Made by a program: the position numbers and the translations under genes. The notes beneath the pieces are model-generated. The model was not told the origin of the DNA. It did not search any database and saw only the letters and a list, made by a program, of their open reading frames with translations. Positions 37,812 through 46,624 of a DNA stretch of 64,000 nt are shown here, one piece after another (the stretch's first letter is position 1; every line of letters starts with the position of its first letter). This DNA is from an uncultured Paraprevotella sp. (GTDB taxonomy: Bacteria > Bacteroidota > Bacteroidia > Bacteroidales > Bacteroidaceae): the NCBI GenBank assembly GCA_944321345.1, contig CALUKY010000005.1, positions 1-64,000 of the forward strand. Reading direction: 5' to 3'.

Positions 37812-37860
37812 GAAAACCGCCTTGCCAATCCTGTGAAGGAATTTTGGCAAGGCGGTTTTC
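37812..37860. terminator. Bidirectional terminator between sialidase and thrA
   Basis: A perfect 17-bp stem (37812-37828 with 37844-37860, GAAAACCGCCTTGCCAA and complement) has a 15-base loop and T/A flanks on both sides. It serves the convergent sialidase and thrA genes. The 200 bases before it (37609-37811) hold nothing I can identify. Confidence 0.9.
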
Positions 37861-37874
37861 TATTCTATAACTGA

Positions 37875-40310
37875 TTAAATATTAGCAATACTCATAATGT
37901 CGGCAAAGACACCGGCCGCCGTAACACTCGCTCCGGCTCCATAGCCCTGAATAATCATCGGGTACTCATTGTAGCGCTCAGTAGTAAGCAATACCACATT
38001 GTTCGAACCCTCCAGAGAGTAGAACGGATGACTGCGGTCTACAGCGCAAAGCGAAACAGAGCCCTTTCCGTTCTCATATTTCGCCACAAAGCGCCAGCGC
38101 TTGTTTTCGGTTTCCAGTTTCTGACGCTTTTCTTCGAACTCAGCGTCCAGTGAAGGCAGTTTTGCCCAAAACTCCTCAACAGAACCTTGAAACAGTTCAT
38201 CCGGTATGAAGAGATGAGCCTCTACATCCTCCTGTTCAATCTGATAGCCCGATTCACGGGTCAGGATGACCAGTTTACGGATAACATCTTTTCCGCTCAA
38301 ATCAATTCGTGGATCCGGTTCACTGTAACCCTCCTCCTTGGCCATCTGTACGGTCTTACTGAAAGGAATCTCACGCGAAATCTTATTGAAGATGAAATTC
38401 AACGTACCGCTCAATACAGCCTCTATGCGGAGAATCTTGTCGCCACTGTTACGCAAATCGTTCAGTGTGCGGATAATCGGCAGGCCGGCTCCAACGTTTG
38501 TTTCAAACAGATACTTCACTCCACGCTGGAATGCCGTGTGTTTCAAACGGGAATAGTTGGCATAATCTGAAGAAGCGGCCACTTTATTGGCAGCCACCAC
38601 CGAAATATTGTGCTCCAGGAAGTCCTGATATAAGGAAGCGACCTCGGCACTTGCCGTACAGTCCACGAACACTGAGTTGAAGATATTCATATTGATGATT
38701 TCATCACGCAGGTGTTGCAAGGTGCTGGGGGCAGAAGCACGCAAACGCTCCTTGTAATCGGTGAGCGAAAGTCCCTTGCGGTCGAACAACGCATTACGGC
38801 TGCTGGCAATACCCACTACATTGAGCTTGAGTCCCTTTTCCTTCATCAATTTTTCACGCTGGGCGGCAATCTGCTCAATCAGGCTGCCTCCCACAGTACC
38901 AACTCCGCACAAGAAGAGGTTCAGCACACGGTATTCGGACAGGAAGAAGCTGTCGTGAATCACATTCAGCGTCTTTCTCAAATAAGTCGATTCTACGACA
39001 AAGGAAATGTTGGTCTGCGAAACGCCCTGTGCACAGGCAATGACATTAATACCGTTGCGTCCTAATGTACCGAACAGTTTTCCGGCCACTCCCGACACAT
39101 TTTTCATGCTCTCGCCTACTACAGCCACAGTAGCCAGTCCGCTGCTGGCCTGCATCGGGAACATGGCTCCGGTCTGGATTTCCTTGGCAAACTCCTCGTC
39201 CAGAACACGACATGCCTTTTCCACATCCTCGTCACGCACACCGATTGAGGTACTGCTCTCGGAAGAAGTCTGCGCTACCATGAATACACTGATTCCGTTA
39301 TTGGCCAATGCCGAGAAAATACGCTGGTTCACACCAATCACACCCACCATAGACAAACCGGAAACAAAGATGAGCGAAGTATTGTTAATGCTCGAAATAC
39401 CACAAATCGGCTTACCGGTACGGTCGCGCTCCACTTCTTTCTTGATAATGGTTCCCTGCGCTTCGGGCTTGAAGGTATTCTTAACCCAGATCGGAATGTT
39501 CTTGGCGCACACCGGATAAATGGTCGGCGGATAGACCACTTTGGCACCGAAGTTACAAAGCTCCATGGCCTCTACATAGCTCAACTCATTAATGGTATAT
39601 GCCGTAGAGATGACTTTCGGATCGGCAGTCATGAAGCCGTCCACATCGGTCCATATCTCCAGAACAGAAGCGTCGAGAGCGGCTGCCAGAATAGAAGCCG
39701 TATAGTCAGAACCGCCTCGTCCCAGATTGGTAGTTTCACCCGACTCAACATCGCTGGATATGAATCCCGGAACCAAAGCTACTTTCGGTAACTTTCCAAA
39801 AGTTTCTCCAATCAGACGATTGGTTTCCTCAGAAGCCAACAAACGGCGCCCTCCGCGCACTTCCGTTTTAATAAATGTACGGGAATCGTACCATACCGAA
39901 CCGGTAATCAGTACAGATATAATATTTGAAGAGATACGCTCGCCATAACTTACAATCATATCCTGAGTCTTGGCAGACAAATCCTTAATCAGATAAACAC
40001 CCTGATAAATACTATGCAATTCTTCAAACAGGGAATTGACAATAGAAAGCAACATCTCCTTGCGAGGACCGGCAGGAATAATCTGATCTATCATCTGGTA
40101 ATGACGGTCTGTCAGTTCCATAAAAGACTTCTTGTAATCCAGATTTCCAGACACAGCCAGTTGTGAAGTATGAATCAACTTGTCGGTAACTCCTCCAAGA
40201 GCAGAAACCACCACAATCACCGGTTCAGACTGTTCCTCAACAATTTTCTTTACGTTTAAGATACTTTCTACGGAACCTACCGAGGTTCCTCCAAATTTCA
40301 GTACTTTCAT
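37875..40310 (-). CDS. thrA: Bifunctional aspartokinase / homoserine dehydrogenase
   Basis: ThrA carries out the first and third steps from aspartate towards threonine, methionine and isoleucine. The 811-residue chain opens with the aspartokinase signature MKVLKFGGTSVGSVESI. It continues with NLGRGGSDYTASILAAAL and two ACT-type regulatory segments. The C-terminal homoserine dehydrogenase starts near LFLCGVGTVGGSLIEQI and includes the conserved KKEGYSEPDPRIDL-like segment EGYSEPDPRIDLSG. Both halves are intact. The -7 box TAACTTTG lies on the minus strand at 40406-40399. No threonine-rich leader peptide is evident in the transcribed leader. Confidence 0.95.
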   Translation of the reverse strand: MKVLKFGGTSVGSVESILNVKKIVEEQSEPVIVVVSALGGVTDKLIHTSQLAVSGNLDYKKSFMELTDRHYQMIDQIIPAGPRKEMLLSIVNSLFEELHSIYQGVYLIKDLSAKTQDMIVSYGERISSNIISVLITGSVWYDSRTFIKTEVRGGRRLLASEETNRLIGETFGKLPKVALVPGFISSDVESGETTNLGRGGSDYTASILAAALDASVLEIWTDVDGFMTADPKVISTAYTINELSYVEAMELCNFGAKVVYPPTIYPVCAKNIPIWVKNTFKPEAQGTIIKKEVERDRTGKPICGISSINNTSLIFVSGLSMVGVIGVNQRIFSALANNGISVFMVAQTSSESSTSIGVRDEDVEKACRVLDEEFAKEIQTGAMFPMQASSGLATVAVVGESMKNVSGVAGKLFGTLGRNGINVIACAQGVSQTNISFVVESTYLRKTLNVIHDSFFLSEYRVLNLFLCGVGTVGGSLIEQIAAQREKLMKEKGLKLNVVGIASSRNALFDRKGLSLTDYKERLRASAPSTLQHLRDEIINMNIFNSVFVDCTASAEVASLYQDFLEHNISVVAANKVAASSDYANYSRLKHTAFQRGVKYLFETNVGAGLPIIRTLNDLRNSGDKILRIEAVLSGTLNFIFNKISREIPFSKTVQMAKEEGYSEPDPRIDLSGKDVIRKLVILTRESGYQIEQEDVEAHLFIPDELFQGSVEEFWAKLPSLDAEFEEKRQKLETENKRWRFVAKYENGKGSVSLCAVDRSHPFYSLEGSNNVVLLTTERYNEYPMIIQGYGAGASVTAAGVFADIMSIANI

Positions 40311-41011
40311 TTGCTGTCAATTATTTAGGTTTAAGCTGCCTGCATTATTCAAAAAGCAAAAGACAACCTTTCATGTTCACAGATGTACATTCTAAAGACA
40401 AAGTTACAATAAAAAAATCATATATAGAAAAATGAAATTAACTATTAAAAAGTAGTTCCACAAAATAAATTTAATCTTAACATTCAACAAAAAGCATCCA
40501 ACTGAATATCGTTATCCCCCCTAATTTACCCACAAAACAAGTAATCCGCGTTATAATAACACAAACCTAAATCATTTGTATAAAACATAATACGAAGCTA
40601 TTAAAAAGGTACTACAACGAAATGGTGATCACAATTGGGCCTCAACAACTGAAATCCCCAATCACGACCTCTGCACAGACAAGATAGATGCTACAAAGAA
40701 AGCATCAGACTAACATTAACATGGAAATGCTCTGTCACATAAGTATGTCTGTTATCCAAAACAGTATCCGATACATGCAAAAGTTCATCAATTATATTCT
40801 TTTCATCTAAAGCATATCCTTATTATAGGAATCAATAAAAAGAATATATAAAATACTTCATCCTTTAGCGTGGTTAAAAATTTTGCGCCCTTAAATTTTC
40901 AAAGATTGCGAAATGATGCAAAAGTATTAATTATTTCTCCAAAAGAAAGATGTTCCCGAAAAAAATTGTACTTTTGCCCACGTAAACCAAGGATATTAAA
41001 GCAAAAAGAAT
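40311..41011. other. 700-bp intergenic region
   Basis: It holds divergent promoter elements: TAACTTTG on the minus strand (40399-40406) for thrA, and TACTTTTG on the plus strand (40970-40977) for the barrel protein. On the minus strand around 40700-40820 a 42-codon open stretch without an ATG reads protein-like (ALDEKNIIDELLHVSDTVL). It might be a gene remnant, but support is weak. No RNA gene is recognised. Confidence 0.4.
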
Positions 41012-41722
41012 ATGATCAAAAAAATATTTTCTTTCCTGTTCCTGCTTTGCATGATGCCTGTAGGAATGGGATATATCGGAGCAGACGGCAATACAGTACG
41101 AGCCGAAGGTATCAGTGCCAGCCGTTGGTACAATTACGATCGCAGTAGCTATTTGGGCATTCGTGTAGGTTTGAATGTGCCACGTTTTTACTACCGTGGT
41201 TTTAATCCGGGGCCGGAAACCCAACCTCTCTCACTCATCAATGCCGGTCTTGTTTTCGGTAACCGTGTAGGACGTACGGTACCTCTCTATTTTGAAACAG
41301 GATTGCTTTATTCGGAAAAAGGAGCCAAATTCGATGCAACGGAAGATATAGAACGAAAAACCTATAATTTAAAATATTTGGAATTGCCATTGGTCTTCAA
41401 ATATAAAGCCGATGTAGGTTTTGACGATCTGACCATCCAACCTTATTTTGGCGGTTTCTTGGCTTGCGGTGTAGCAGGCAACGTGAAACTCTATGAACAG
41501 CGTATCAAAGAAAATCCGTTCTCAGACAAATATTTGAAACGTTTCGATGCCGGCTTCCGTGTCGGACTGGGAATGGCTTTTCAAAATTTTTATCTGGATT
41601 TCTGCTATGACATCGGTATGAACAATCTGGCTGGGAAAGAATTTCAGGATTACAACTATGATGATTTTGAAGGACGTATCCGTACTGGCTGTTTCACGGC
41701 CAACATAGGACTTGACTTCTAA
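41012..41722 (+). CDS. Outer-membrane beta-barrel protein (PorT/OMP_b-brl type)
   Basis: A 236-residue exported protein with an N-terminal signal (MIKKIFSFLFLLCMMPVGMG). The mature part consists of alternating strands ending in GCFTANIGLDF, whose C-terminal Phe is typical of barrels inserted by BamA. GLVFGNRVGRTVPLYFETGLLYSEKGAKF and KYLELPLVFKYK are the usual segments of the small porT-like barrel family. The function is unknown. It has its own promoter and a very strong terminator. Confidence 0.8.
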   Translation: MIKKIFSFLFLLCMMPVGMGYIGADGNTVRAEGISASRWYNYDRSSYLGIRVGLNVPRFYYRGFNPGPETQPLSLINAGLVFGNRVGRTVPLYFETGLLYSEKGAKFDATEDIERKTYNLKYLELPLVFKYKADVGFDDLTIQPYFGGFLACGVAGNVKLYEQRIKENPFSDKYLKRFDAGFRVGLGMAFQNFYLDFCYDIGMNNLAGKEFQDYNYDDFEGRIRTGCFTANIGLDF

Positions 41723-41748
41723 AACCAATATTTTTCTCCAGGAAAAAC

Positions 41749-41812
41749 AATAAGCCCCCTCTTTCCAGTAAAAATTCCACCAAACTGACTTTATGGAAAG
41801 AGGGGGCTTATT
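41749..41812. terminator. Bidirectional terminator
   Basis: A perfect 19-bp stem (41749-41767 with 41794-41812) with AT-rich flanks lies between the convergent barrel and oxidoreductase genes. Confidence 0.88.
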
Positions 41813-41850
41813 ATATACAATTTGTATTGTCTCCTTACAGGCCTAGAAAA

Positions 41851-43527
41851 TCAAGACAGACCGCTCAAATAAGCCGCTGCAGCCTCAGCGCAACGCTCAC
41901 CGTCGATACCGGCCGAAACAATGCCTCCAGCATATCCTGCTCCTTCACCACAGGGGAAAAGTCCCTCTACGGTAATATGCTGTAAAGTATCTGCATCACG
42001 GACAATACGTACGGGAGCCGATGTACGGCTCTCTACTGCTATCATCACAGCTTCATTAGTCAGAAAGCCACGACTGCTCCGGCCGAAAATCTGGAATCCG
42101 CCAGCCAAACGTCCGGCAATAAAATCCGGCATCCAAAAATGCAATGGAGAAGATATCAATCCCGGTGAATAGGAACTGCGTGGCAAATCGTAACTCAATT
42201 TCCGATTCACAAAGTCAACCATGCGTTGTGCCGGTGCCGTCTGACGATATTGTCCCTGCACCCAATTCTGGCGTTCGATAGCTTCCTGAAAGTAAAGCAA
42301 AGCCAAAGGATGCTCCTCAGGAGCTCCGTTCCATATCGAATCCGGATCGCAATAATGCAAGATATCTTTCAGGCTGTCACACTCGGGAGCCTCGATACTG
42401 TGCACATATCCTTTCATAAAACGGTGCATGGATGCCTCCTGCAAATCTTCAGGGTGCAGTTCTACAACCATACCGGAATTGCTCCACTGCGAACCACGAT
42501 TACTGGGCGACATACCGTTGACCACAATCTGCTGCGGCCCACTGGCAGCCGGTACAATAAATCCCCCGGGACACATACAGAAACTATATACACCACGACC
42601 GTTAACCTGAGTCACAAAACTATATTCGGCAGCGGGTAAATATTTTCCTCGGCCATTTTTATTATGATACTGTATCTGGTCTATCAGTTTGGAAGGATGC
42701 TCCAGACGTACACCCACGGCCAGGCCTTTAGCTTCAACCGGTATGCCCTGACGGAACAGATGGCGGTACACATCACGGGCCGAATGGCCGGTGGCCAGAA
42801 TGACCGGCCCCTTGAAAATCCGTCCGTCGTGGGTTTCGATACCTTCCACCTTGCCTTCGTGCACAATCAGGCGATCCATGCGAGTTTCAAAATGCACCTC
42901 GCCTCCGCATTGCAGAATGGTGTTGCGCATATTTTCGATGACGCGGGGCAACTTGTCTGTTCCGATATGCGGATGGGCATCAGCCAGAATGGCTGTGCTG
43001 GCTCCATGCTGACAGAACACATTCAGAATCTTGTCCACATTGCCGCGTTTCTTGCTTCGGGTGTAGAGCTTGCCGTCGGAATAGGCACCGGCTCCTCCTT
43101 CTCCGAAACTGTAATTACTCTCGGGATCCACTTTATGCTCGCGCGAGATACGGGCCAGATCCAGTTTCCGGTCGCGCACATTCTTACCACGCTCCACGAC
43201 AATCGGGCAATAACCTAATTCTATCAGACGCAGGGCCGCAAAAAGTCCTCCGGGACCGGCACCCACCACAATCACACGGCACAACCCCTCTACATTCTGA
43301 TATTCCGTAGGCACATAAGCCTCGTCTGCAGGTAACTCATTAACGTAAACCCGTACTTTCAGATTGATATAAATAGTACGCTGACGGGCATCGATGCTTT
43401 TCTTCAGGATACGTACCCCCTGAATGGTCCTCTCATCCAGTCCTTTCTCACGAGCTACAAAGCGGCGCACAGCCTGTTCATTGTAAGCCTGTTCTGGCAG
43501 AACCCGCAATTGAAATTCATGTATCAT
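41851..43527 (-). CDS. FAD-dependent oxidoreductase (COG2509 type)
   Basis: A 558-residue FAD-binding protein of the uncharacterised dehydrogenase group COG2509. An N-terminal ~90-residue domain precedes the Rossmann motif VVGAGPGGLFAALRLIELG (around 88-106). Other marks are the SFGEGGAGAYSDGKL segment, ATGHSARDVY and the C-terminal GEGAGYAGGIVSAGIDG, which closes the FAD site. No physiological substrate is known for the family. It stands just after radA (51 bases apart, same direction). Confidence 0.88.
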   Translation of the reverse strand: MIHEFQLRVLPEQAYNEQAVRRFVAREKGLDERTIQGVRILKKSIDARQRTIYINLKVRVYVNELPADEAYVPTEYQNVEGLCRVIVVGAGPGGLFAALRLIELGYCPIVVERGKNVRDRKLDLARISREHKVDPESNYSFGEGGAGAYSDGKLYTRSKKRGNVDKILNVFCQHGASTAILADAHPHIGTDKLPRVIENMRNTILQCGGEVHFETRMDRLIVHEGKVEGIETHDGRIFKGPVILATGHSARDVYRHLFRQGIPVEAKGLAVGVRLEHPSKLIDQIQYHNKNGRGKYLPAAEYSFVTQVNGRGVYSFCMCPGGFIVPAASGPQQIVVNGMSPSNRGSQWSNSGMVVELHPEDLQEASMHRFMKGYVHSIEAPECDSLKDILHYCDPDSIWNGAPEEHPLALLYFQEAIERQNWVQGQYRQTAPAQRMVDFVNRKLSYDLPRSSYSPGLISSPLHFWMPDFIAGRLAGGFQIFGRSSRGFLTNEAVMIAVESRTSAPVRIVRDADTLQHITVEGLFPCGEGAGYAGGIVSAGIDGERCAEAAAAYLSGLS

Positions 43528-43578
43528 TATTTTATTGCTTCTTTTTAATATATAAATTTAGAGATAACAGAATGGCAC

Positions 43579-45003
43579 TTATCCAAACAGAGCACGCAGA
43601 GCCTCTTCCACCTTACGTACCGGCACCAATTCTATCTTCATTTTCTTATAGTCAAATCCCTGAAGGTTGGAACGCGGAACAATCATTCGACTGAATCCCA
43701 ATTTCTCGGCCTCAGCTATGCGTTGTTCGATACGGTTTACTGGGCGGATTTCCCCACTCAGCCCAACTTCCCCAGCCATACAGACACCTGATTCTATACC
43801 TGTGTCCACATTACTACTCAACACGGCAGCAATGACCGACAGATCTATAGCCGGATCATTCACACGTAATCCGCCGGCAATATTCAGAAACACATCTTTT
43901 TGAGCCAATTTGAATCCCACACGCTTTTCCAATACAGCCAATAACATATTCAACCTACGCAGATCAAATCCGGTAGACGAACGCTGCGGAGTACCATAAG
44001 CTGCAGTACTGACTAAAGCCTGAGTTTCGATCAAAAACGGTCGTACACCTTCAATTGCTGAGGAAATCGCAACTCCACTCATTCCCTCATGATCCTCTGT
44101 CAACAAAAGTTCAGACGGATTGCTCACCGGCCGGAGTCCCGTCTGTCGCATTTCGTAAATACCCAGCTCTGCCGTACTTCCGAAACGATTCTTAATGCTA
44201 CGCAAAATACGATACATATAATGTTGGTCGCCTTCGAACTGGAGTACAGCATCCACAATATGCTCCAAAACCTTCGGACCGGCTAAAGTACCCTCCTTAT
44301 TAATATGACCGATAAGAATTACAGGAATATTACTTTGTTTGGCAAATTTCAACAATGCCGCCGCACACTCACGCACCTGAGTGATACTTCCAGGTGAAGA
44401 ATCCACAGCCTCTGTCATGATTGTCTGGATGGAGTCAATGATGACCAATCCCGGTTGCTCATTCTTAATATGAAGAAAGATCTGCTCCAACAAAGTTTCG
44501 CAGACAATCATGCACGAAGACGAGGTCAGCAGATCCAGTCCTCCCGAGGGCTGGGTACTGACTATACGGTCGGCACGCAGTTTGATCTGACGGGCACTTT
44601 CTTCACCACTGACATAAAGTACACGACGTTGTGGCATATGCAACACGGTTTGGAGTACCAGAGTTGATTTACCGATACCAGGCTCTCCTCCCAAAAGTAT
44701 AAGAGATCCCGGAACCAAACCACCTCCTAATACACGATTCAGTTCTTCATCTCCCATATCCAAACGAGGTTCGGCACAAGAATCAATCTCGCCGACAGAC
44801 AAAGGACGAACACGTACACTACCCGAAACAGGAAGAGCCGATAATCCTCCATAGGAACCGGCCGCTATTGACGCCGAAGATTCTTTTCTAATCCGAAATT
44901 CCTTAAAAGTATTCCAGGAGCAACATGAAGGACATTTTCCCACCCATTTAGGAGATTCCTGGCCACAGTTTTCACATACATACACCGTCTTTTCCTTTGC
45001 CAT
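43579..45003 (-). CDS. radA: DNA repair protein RadA
   Basis: RadA (Sms) is a RecA-like helicase that helps branch migration in recombination. It has 474 residues from ATG 45003 (MAKEKTVYVCENCGQ). The N-terminal zinc finger is C-x2-C-x10-C-x2-C (CENCGQESPKWVGKCPSC). Walker A is GGEPGIGKST. The RadA-specific KNRFGS motif is followed by TAELGIYEM. A C-terminal Lon-like domain is complete. The frame extends upstream to 45144 but without family similarity. Confidence 0.96.
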   Translation of the reverse strand: MAKEKTVYVCENCGQESPKWVGKCPSCCSWNTFKEFRIRKESSASIAAGSYGGLSALPVSGSVRVRPLSVGEIDSCAEPRLDMGDEELNRVLGGGLVPGSLILLGGEPGIGKSTLVLQTVLHMPQRRVLYVSGEESARQIKLRADRIVSTQPSGGLDLLTSSSCMIVCETLLEQIFLHIKNEQPGLVIIDSIQTIMTEAVDSSPGSITQVRECAAALLKFAKQSNIPVILIGHINKEGTLAGPKVLEHIVDAVLQFEGDQHYMYRILRSIKNRFGSTAELGIYEMRQTGLRPVSNPSELLLTEDHEGMSGVAISSAIEGVRPFLIETQALVSTAAYGTPQRSSTGFDLRRLNMLLAVLEKRVGFKLAQKDVFLNIAGGLRVNDPAIDLSVIAAVLSSNVDTGIESGVCMAGEVGLSGEIRPVNRIEQRIAEAEKLGFSRMIVPRSNLQGFDYKKMKIELVPVRKVEEALRALFG

Positions 45004-45222
45004 AATAGCTATATACTTAATATTTCGAGCATAAAAATACAGATATTTATCGGGTGTAGCGTCATAAATCCATAAAAAAAAGCAGCAAAGATTGAACAAC
45101 GTAAAAATTCTATACAAAAACAACAACGTACCCAATATTTTCATTCTTCTATTATAATAGGCTGCTTCACTTTATAAGACCATAAACAACAGAGGGTGTA
45201 AAGATGGAAAAAACACCTTTTT

Positions 45223-45241
45223 AAAAGATCTCGAATCTTTT
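45223..45241. promoter_or_regulatory. Dyad AAAAGAT-N5-ATCTTTT
   Basis: A perfect 7-bp dyad with a 5-base centre lies directly upstream of the FNR-like site. It could be an operator; no known motif is matched. Confidence 0.35.
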
Positions 45242-45244
45242 GAC

Positions 45245-45258
45245 TTGATATAAATCAA
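45245..45258. promoter_or_regulatory. FNR/CRP-like dyad TTGAT-N4-ATCAA
   Basis: TTGATATAAATCAA is an exact match to the classical FNR box TTGATnnnnATCAA. Its centre lies about 80 bases upstream of the expected start site of the downstream promoter, a distance at which upstream activators of this family can act. Which Bacteroidales regulator, if any, binds it is unknown. Confidence 0.45.
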
Positions 45259-45294
45259 GAAAAGGTGATTTTTTGCATAAAAACTGAATAAATA

Positions 45295-45326
45295 TTTGCT
45301 GTGTAGGCAAACAGTCACTACCTTTG
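45295..45326 (+). promoter_or_regulatory. Bacteroides promoter (-33 TTTG, -7 TACCTTTG)
   Basis: TTTG at 45295-45298 and TACCTTTG at 45319-45326 are separated by 20 bases, matching both elements and spacing of the Bacteroides housekeeping promoter. Transcription would start near 45331. Confidence 0.7.
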
Positions 45327-45446
45327 CAATGTCATAAGGAAATAAGGGTAACATATTAAGGTATTAGTTAGAATCTCGTGAGAGATAGATTAGGTAAAAG
45401 ATTGTTTAGTTTTAAGGGTAATTTAAGGTAATTAAGGTAGTGACTT

Positions 45447-45581
45447 ATGACTCATGAAGAAGAATTCACTGTTAGTCATTTTTATGACTACAGTGAGCAA
45501 GTTCTTCAAGGAAGAAAATTGAAAAATATTTACTTCCAGAACAAACAGGTGCTACATACTGTGAAGTTAAGGCACCTTTAG
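45447..45581 (+). CDS. Candidate 44-residue small protein (or structured small RNA)
   Basis: An ATG at 45447 opens 44 codons (MTHEEEFTVSHFYDYSEQVL..., ending VKLRHL) before TAG at 45579-45581. The peptide is rich in aromatic and charged residues with a basic C-terminal half, and no membrane segment. The 5' part of the frame coincides with a strong hairpin: TCACTGTTAGTCAT pairs with ATGACTACAGTGA around a TTTT loop, with an outer GAAGAA/TTCTTC stem. So the transcript could be a folded RNA, a small protein, or a structured mRNA. It lies between a good promoter and a terminator with no other gene. No family is recognised. Confidence 0.5.
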   Translation: MTHEEEFTVSHFYDYSEQVLQGRKLKNIYFQNKQVLHTVKLRHL

Positions 45582-45604
45582 AATGATTTTATTCATATTA
45601 ACAT

Positions 45605-45645
45605 AAAAAGCTGTATCGCAAAAACGATACAGCTTTTATTTTTAT
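45605..45645. terminator. Bidirectional terminator
   Basis: AAAAGCTGTATCG pairs with CGATACAGCTTTT (45606-45618 with 45625-45637), with T-runs on both strands. It ends the orphan unit and would also end the minus-strand gene whose fragment lies at 45670-45780. Confidence 0.88.
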
Positions 45646-45669
45646 TGTTAAAATTAAAGTTTCAGGATA

Positions 45670-45780
45670 TTATTTCCATCTTAACAGAGCACCACGACGG
45701 GTGTCTTGAACTTTTTCGTAAACAGATCCACCAATGCGTTTGCAGAGTGCTTCAATGCTAAAATCAAACAATTCAGAGCG
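45670..45780 (-). pseudogene. Displaced 3' fragment of a host gene
   Basis: On the minus strand, 36 codons without an initiator run from just after a TAA to the stop at 45670-45672. The peptide has the look of a real C-terminus (SIEALCKRIGGSVYEKVQDT, then RRGALLRWK). Upstream of it the frame is closed and prophage sequence begins. It also sits correctly before a bidirectional terminator. The best reading is that the prophage integrated near the 3' end of a host gene and left this piece behind. I cannot name the gene. Confidence 0.5.
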
Positions 45781-46153
45781 TTACTCAGAGGTGTCATTGA
45801 TGTACCGTTCTTCCTTTTCAGACTTTCTAAAATTTATGCATAATATGCTTTCCCCCACTAAATATCGGGTGAGCCGCCGTGAGCCGTCCCGATTCTGTCT
45901 ACGCCCGAAACAGAAAATAGAGATAACTCGCTAAAATTCAGCTTGTTATCTCTATTTTAGTTGCGGAGGCCCGACCTTTTCTTATTTTATCGTATTTTTC
46001 CGCATACTCATTATCAGGTTGTTACCGCTTGATTTTTGTGCGTTTTAGCTTTCTTTTGTCCCGATTTTGTCCCGGTACAAACGAAAAAAAACATGATTTT
46101 ATTTTTACTTTTTTACTATCTTGCAACCTTTCTTTGGATGGCTCCTATTCCAC
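45781..46153. other. Prophage left-end non-coding region
   Basis: There is no convincing gene here. A perfect 14-bp inverted repeat (AAAATAGAGATAAC at 45914-45927 with its complement at 45945-45958) lies in it. The attachment site core should fall between here and the host fragment, but cannot be fixed without the right end. The direct neighbourhood (GTTGCGGAGGCCCGAC at 45960-45975) faintly resembles a reversed tRNA 3' end. Confidence 0.45.
45914..45958. repeat. 14-bp perfect inverted repeat at prophage edge
   Basis: Both arms are exact and the loop is 17 bases. It could be a recombinase arm site or a terminator for the repressor gene, whose stop codon is ~195 bases away. Confidence 0.6.
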
Positions 46154-46597
46154 TTACACGGCATCTGCACATCCTGCACAGTCTTCCTTCTGGGCATGCA
46201 TTTTTTTCAGCTCGTCCATTTGTTGTTGGACGGTCTGGCTTAACTTCTGAATTTCTTCCAGAAGTATCTTATTCTCTTCGTAGTGCCTGATCCGTTCTTC
46301 GTGCATCATTTTTACTATTTCCAATGGTATCTTAGTATCAGCTCCATTTCCCAGAGGTTTCTTATCATACATTTCTCCCCTTCCGGCGAACAGCCATTCG
46401 TAAGATACACCAAAATAATCTGCAATTATACTTGCATTATAAGCAGAAGGTTTCTGACTTCCTGATCTATAATTGTCTAAAGTCACTCTTCCTATACCTG
46501 TAGCTTTACTTACACTACTACTTGTATATGGCTTATTTTCAGCATTATTCATCTCGAATAATTGCTTTATCCGTTTGTTTATGCCCTTTTCTTCCAT
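46154..46597 (-). CDS. Prophage repressor, XRE-type HTH with coiled coil
   Basis: A 147-residue protein with an N-terminal HTH of the XRE/CI type: SSSVSKATGIGRVTLDNYRSG carries the recognition helix, and ASIIADYFGVSYEWLFAGRGE closes the domain. The C-terminal ~60 residues form a coiled coil (KILLEEIQKLSQTVQQQMDELKK) likely used for oligomerisation, with a small CAGC tail. No LexA-like cleavage domain is present, so induction must not rely on RecA-stimulated self-cleavage. It is transcribed away from the early operon across the operator region at 46621-46682, as expected of a lysogeny repressor. Confidence 0.82.
   Translation of the reverse strand: MEEKGINKRIKQLFEMNNAENKPYTSSSVSKATGIGRVTLDNYRSGSQKPSAYNASIIADYFGVSYEWLFAGRGEMYDKKPLGNGADTKIPLEIVKMMHEERIRHYEENKILLEEIQKLSQTVQQQMDELKKMHAQKEDCAGCADAV
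46421..46436. promoter_or_regulatory. Operator-like site inside the repressor gene
   Basis: TGCAATTATACTTGCA differs in one base from the 16-bp palindrome TGCAATTATAATTGCA in the intergenic operator region. It encodes part of the HTH (ASIIAD), so coding constraint could also explain it. Confidence 0.35.
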
Positions 46598-46624
46598 TGT
46601 TAATCTATCTTAATACCGAAATTT

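Larger units (their letters stand above)
45004..45669. other. Intergenic region holding an orphan transcription unit
   Basis: The gap between radA and the prophage edge contains two dyads, a promoter, a transcribed leader with repeated AAGG(G)TA elements, a long hairpin/44-codon ORF and a terminator, all listed separately. The first ~200 bases next to radA show no gene and presumably hold the radA promoter. Confidence 0.6.

Noticed and set aside
40700-40820. Minus-strand 42-codon protein-like stretch
   Set aside because: No initiator codon and no recognised family; noted in the intergenic entry but not called a gene.
45781-45934. Protein-like minus-strand frame upstream of the host fragment
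   Set aside because: It lacks an ATG and is rich in Arg/Ser without motifs; more likely random open sequence.
45960-45978. tRNA 3' end remnant as attachment site
   Set aside because: The reversed sequence has an acceptor-like TCCGCA ending but lacks a T loop and stem pairing; too short to support.
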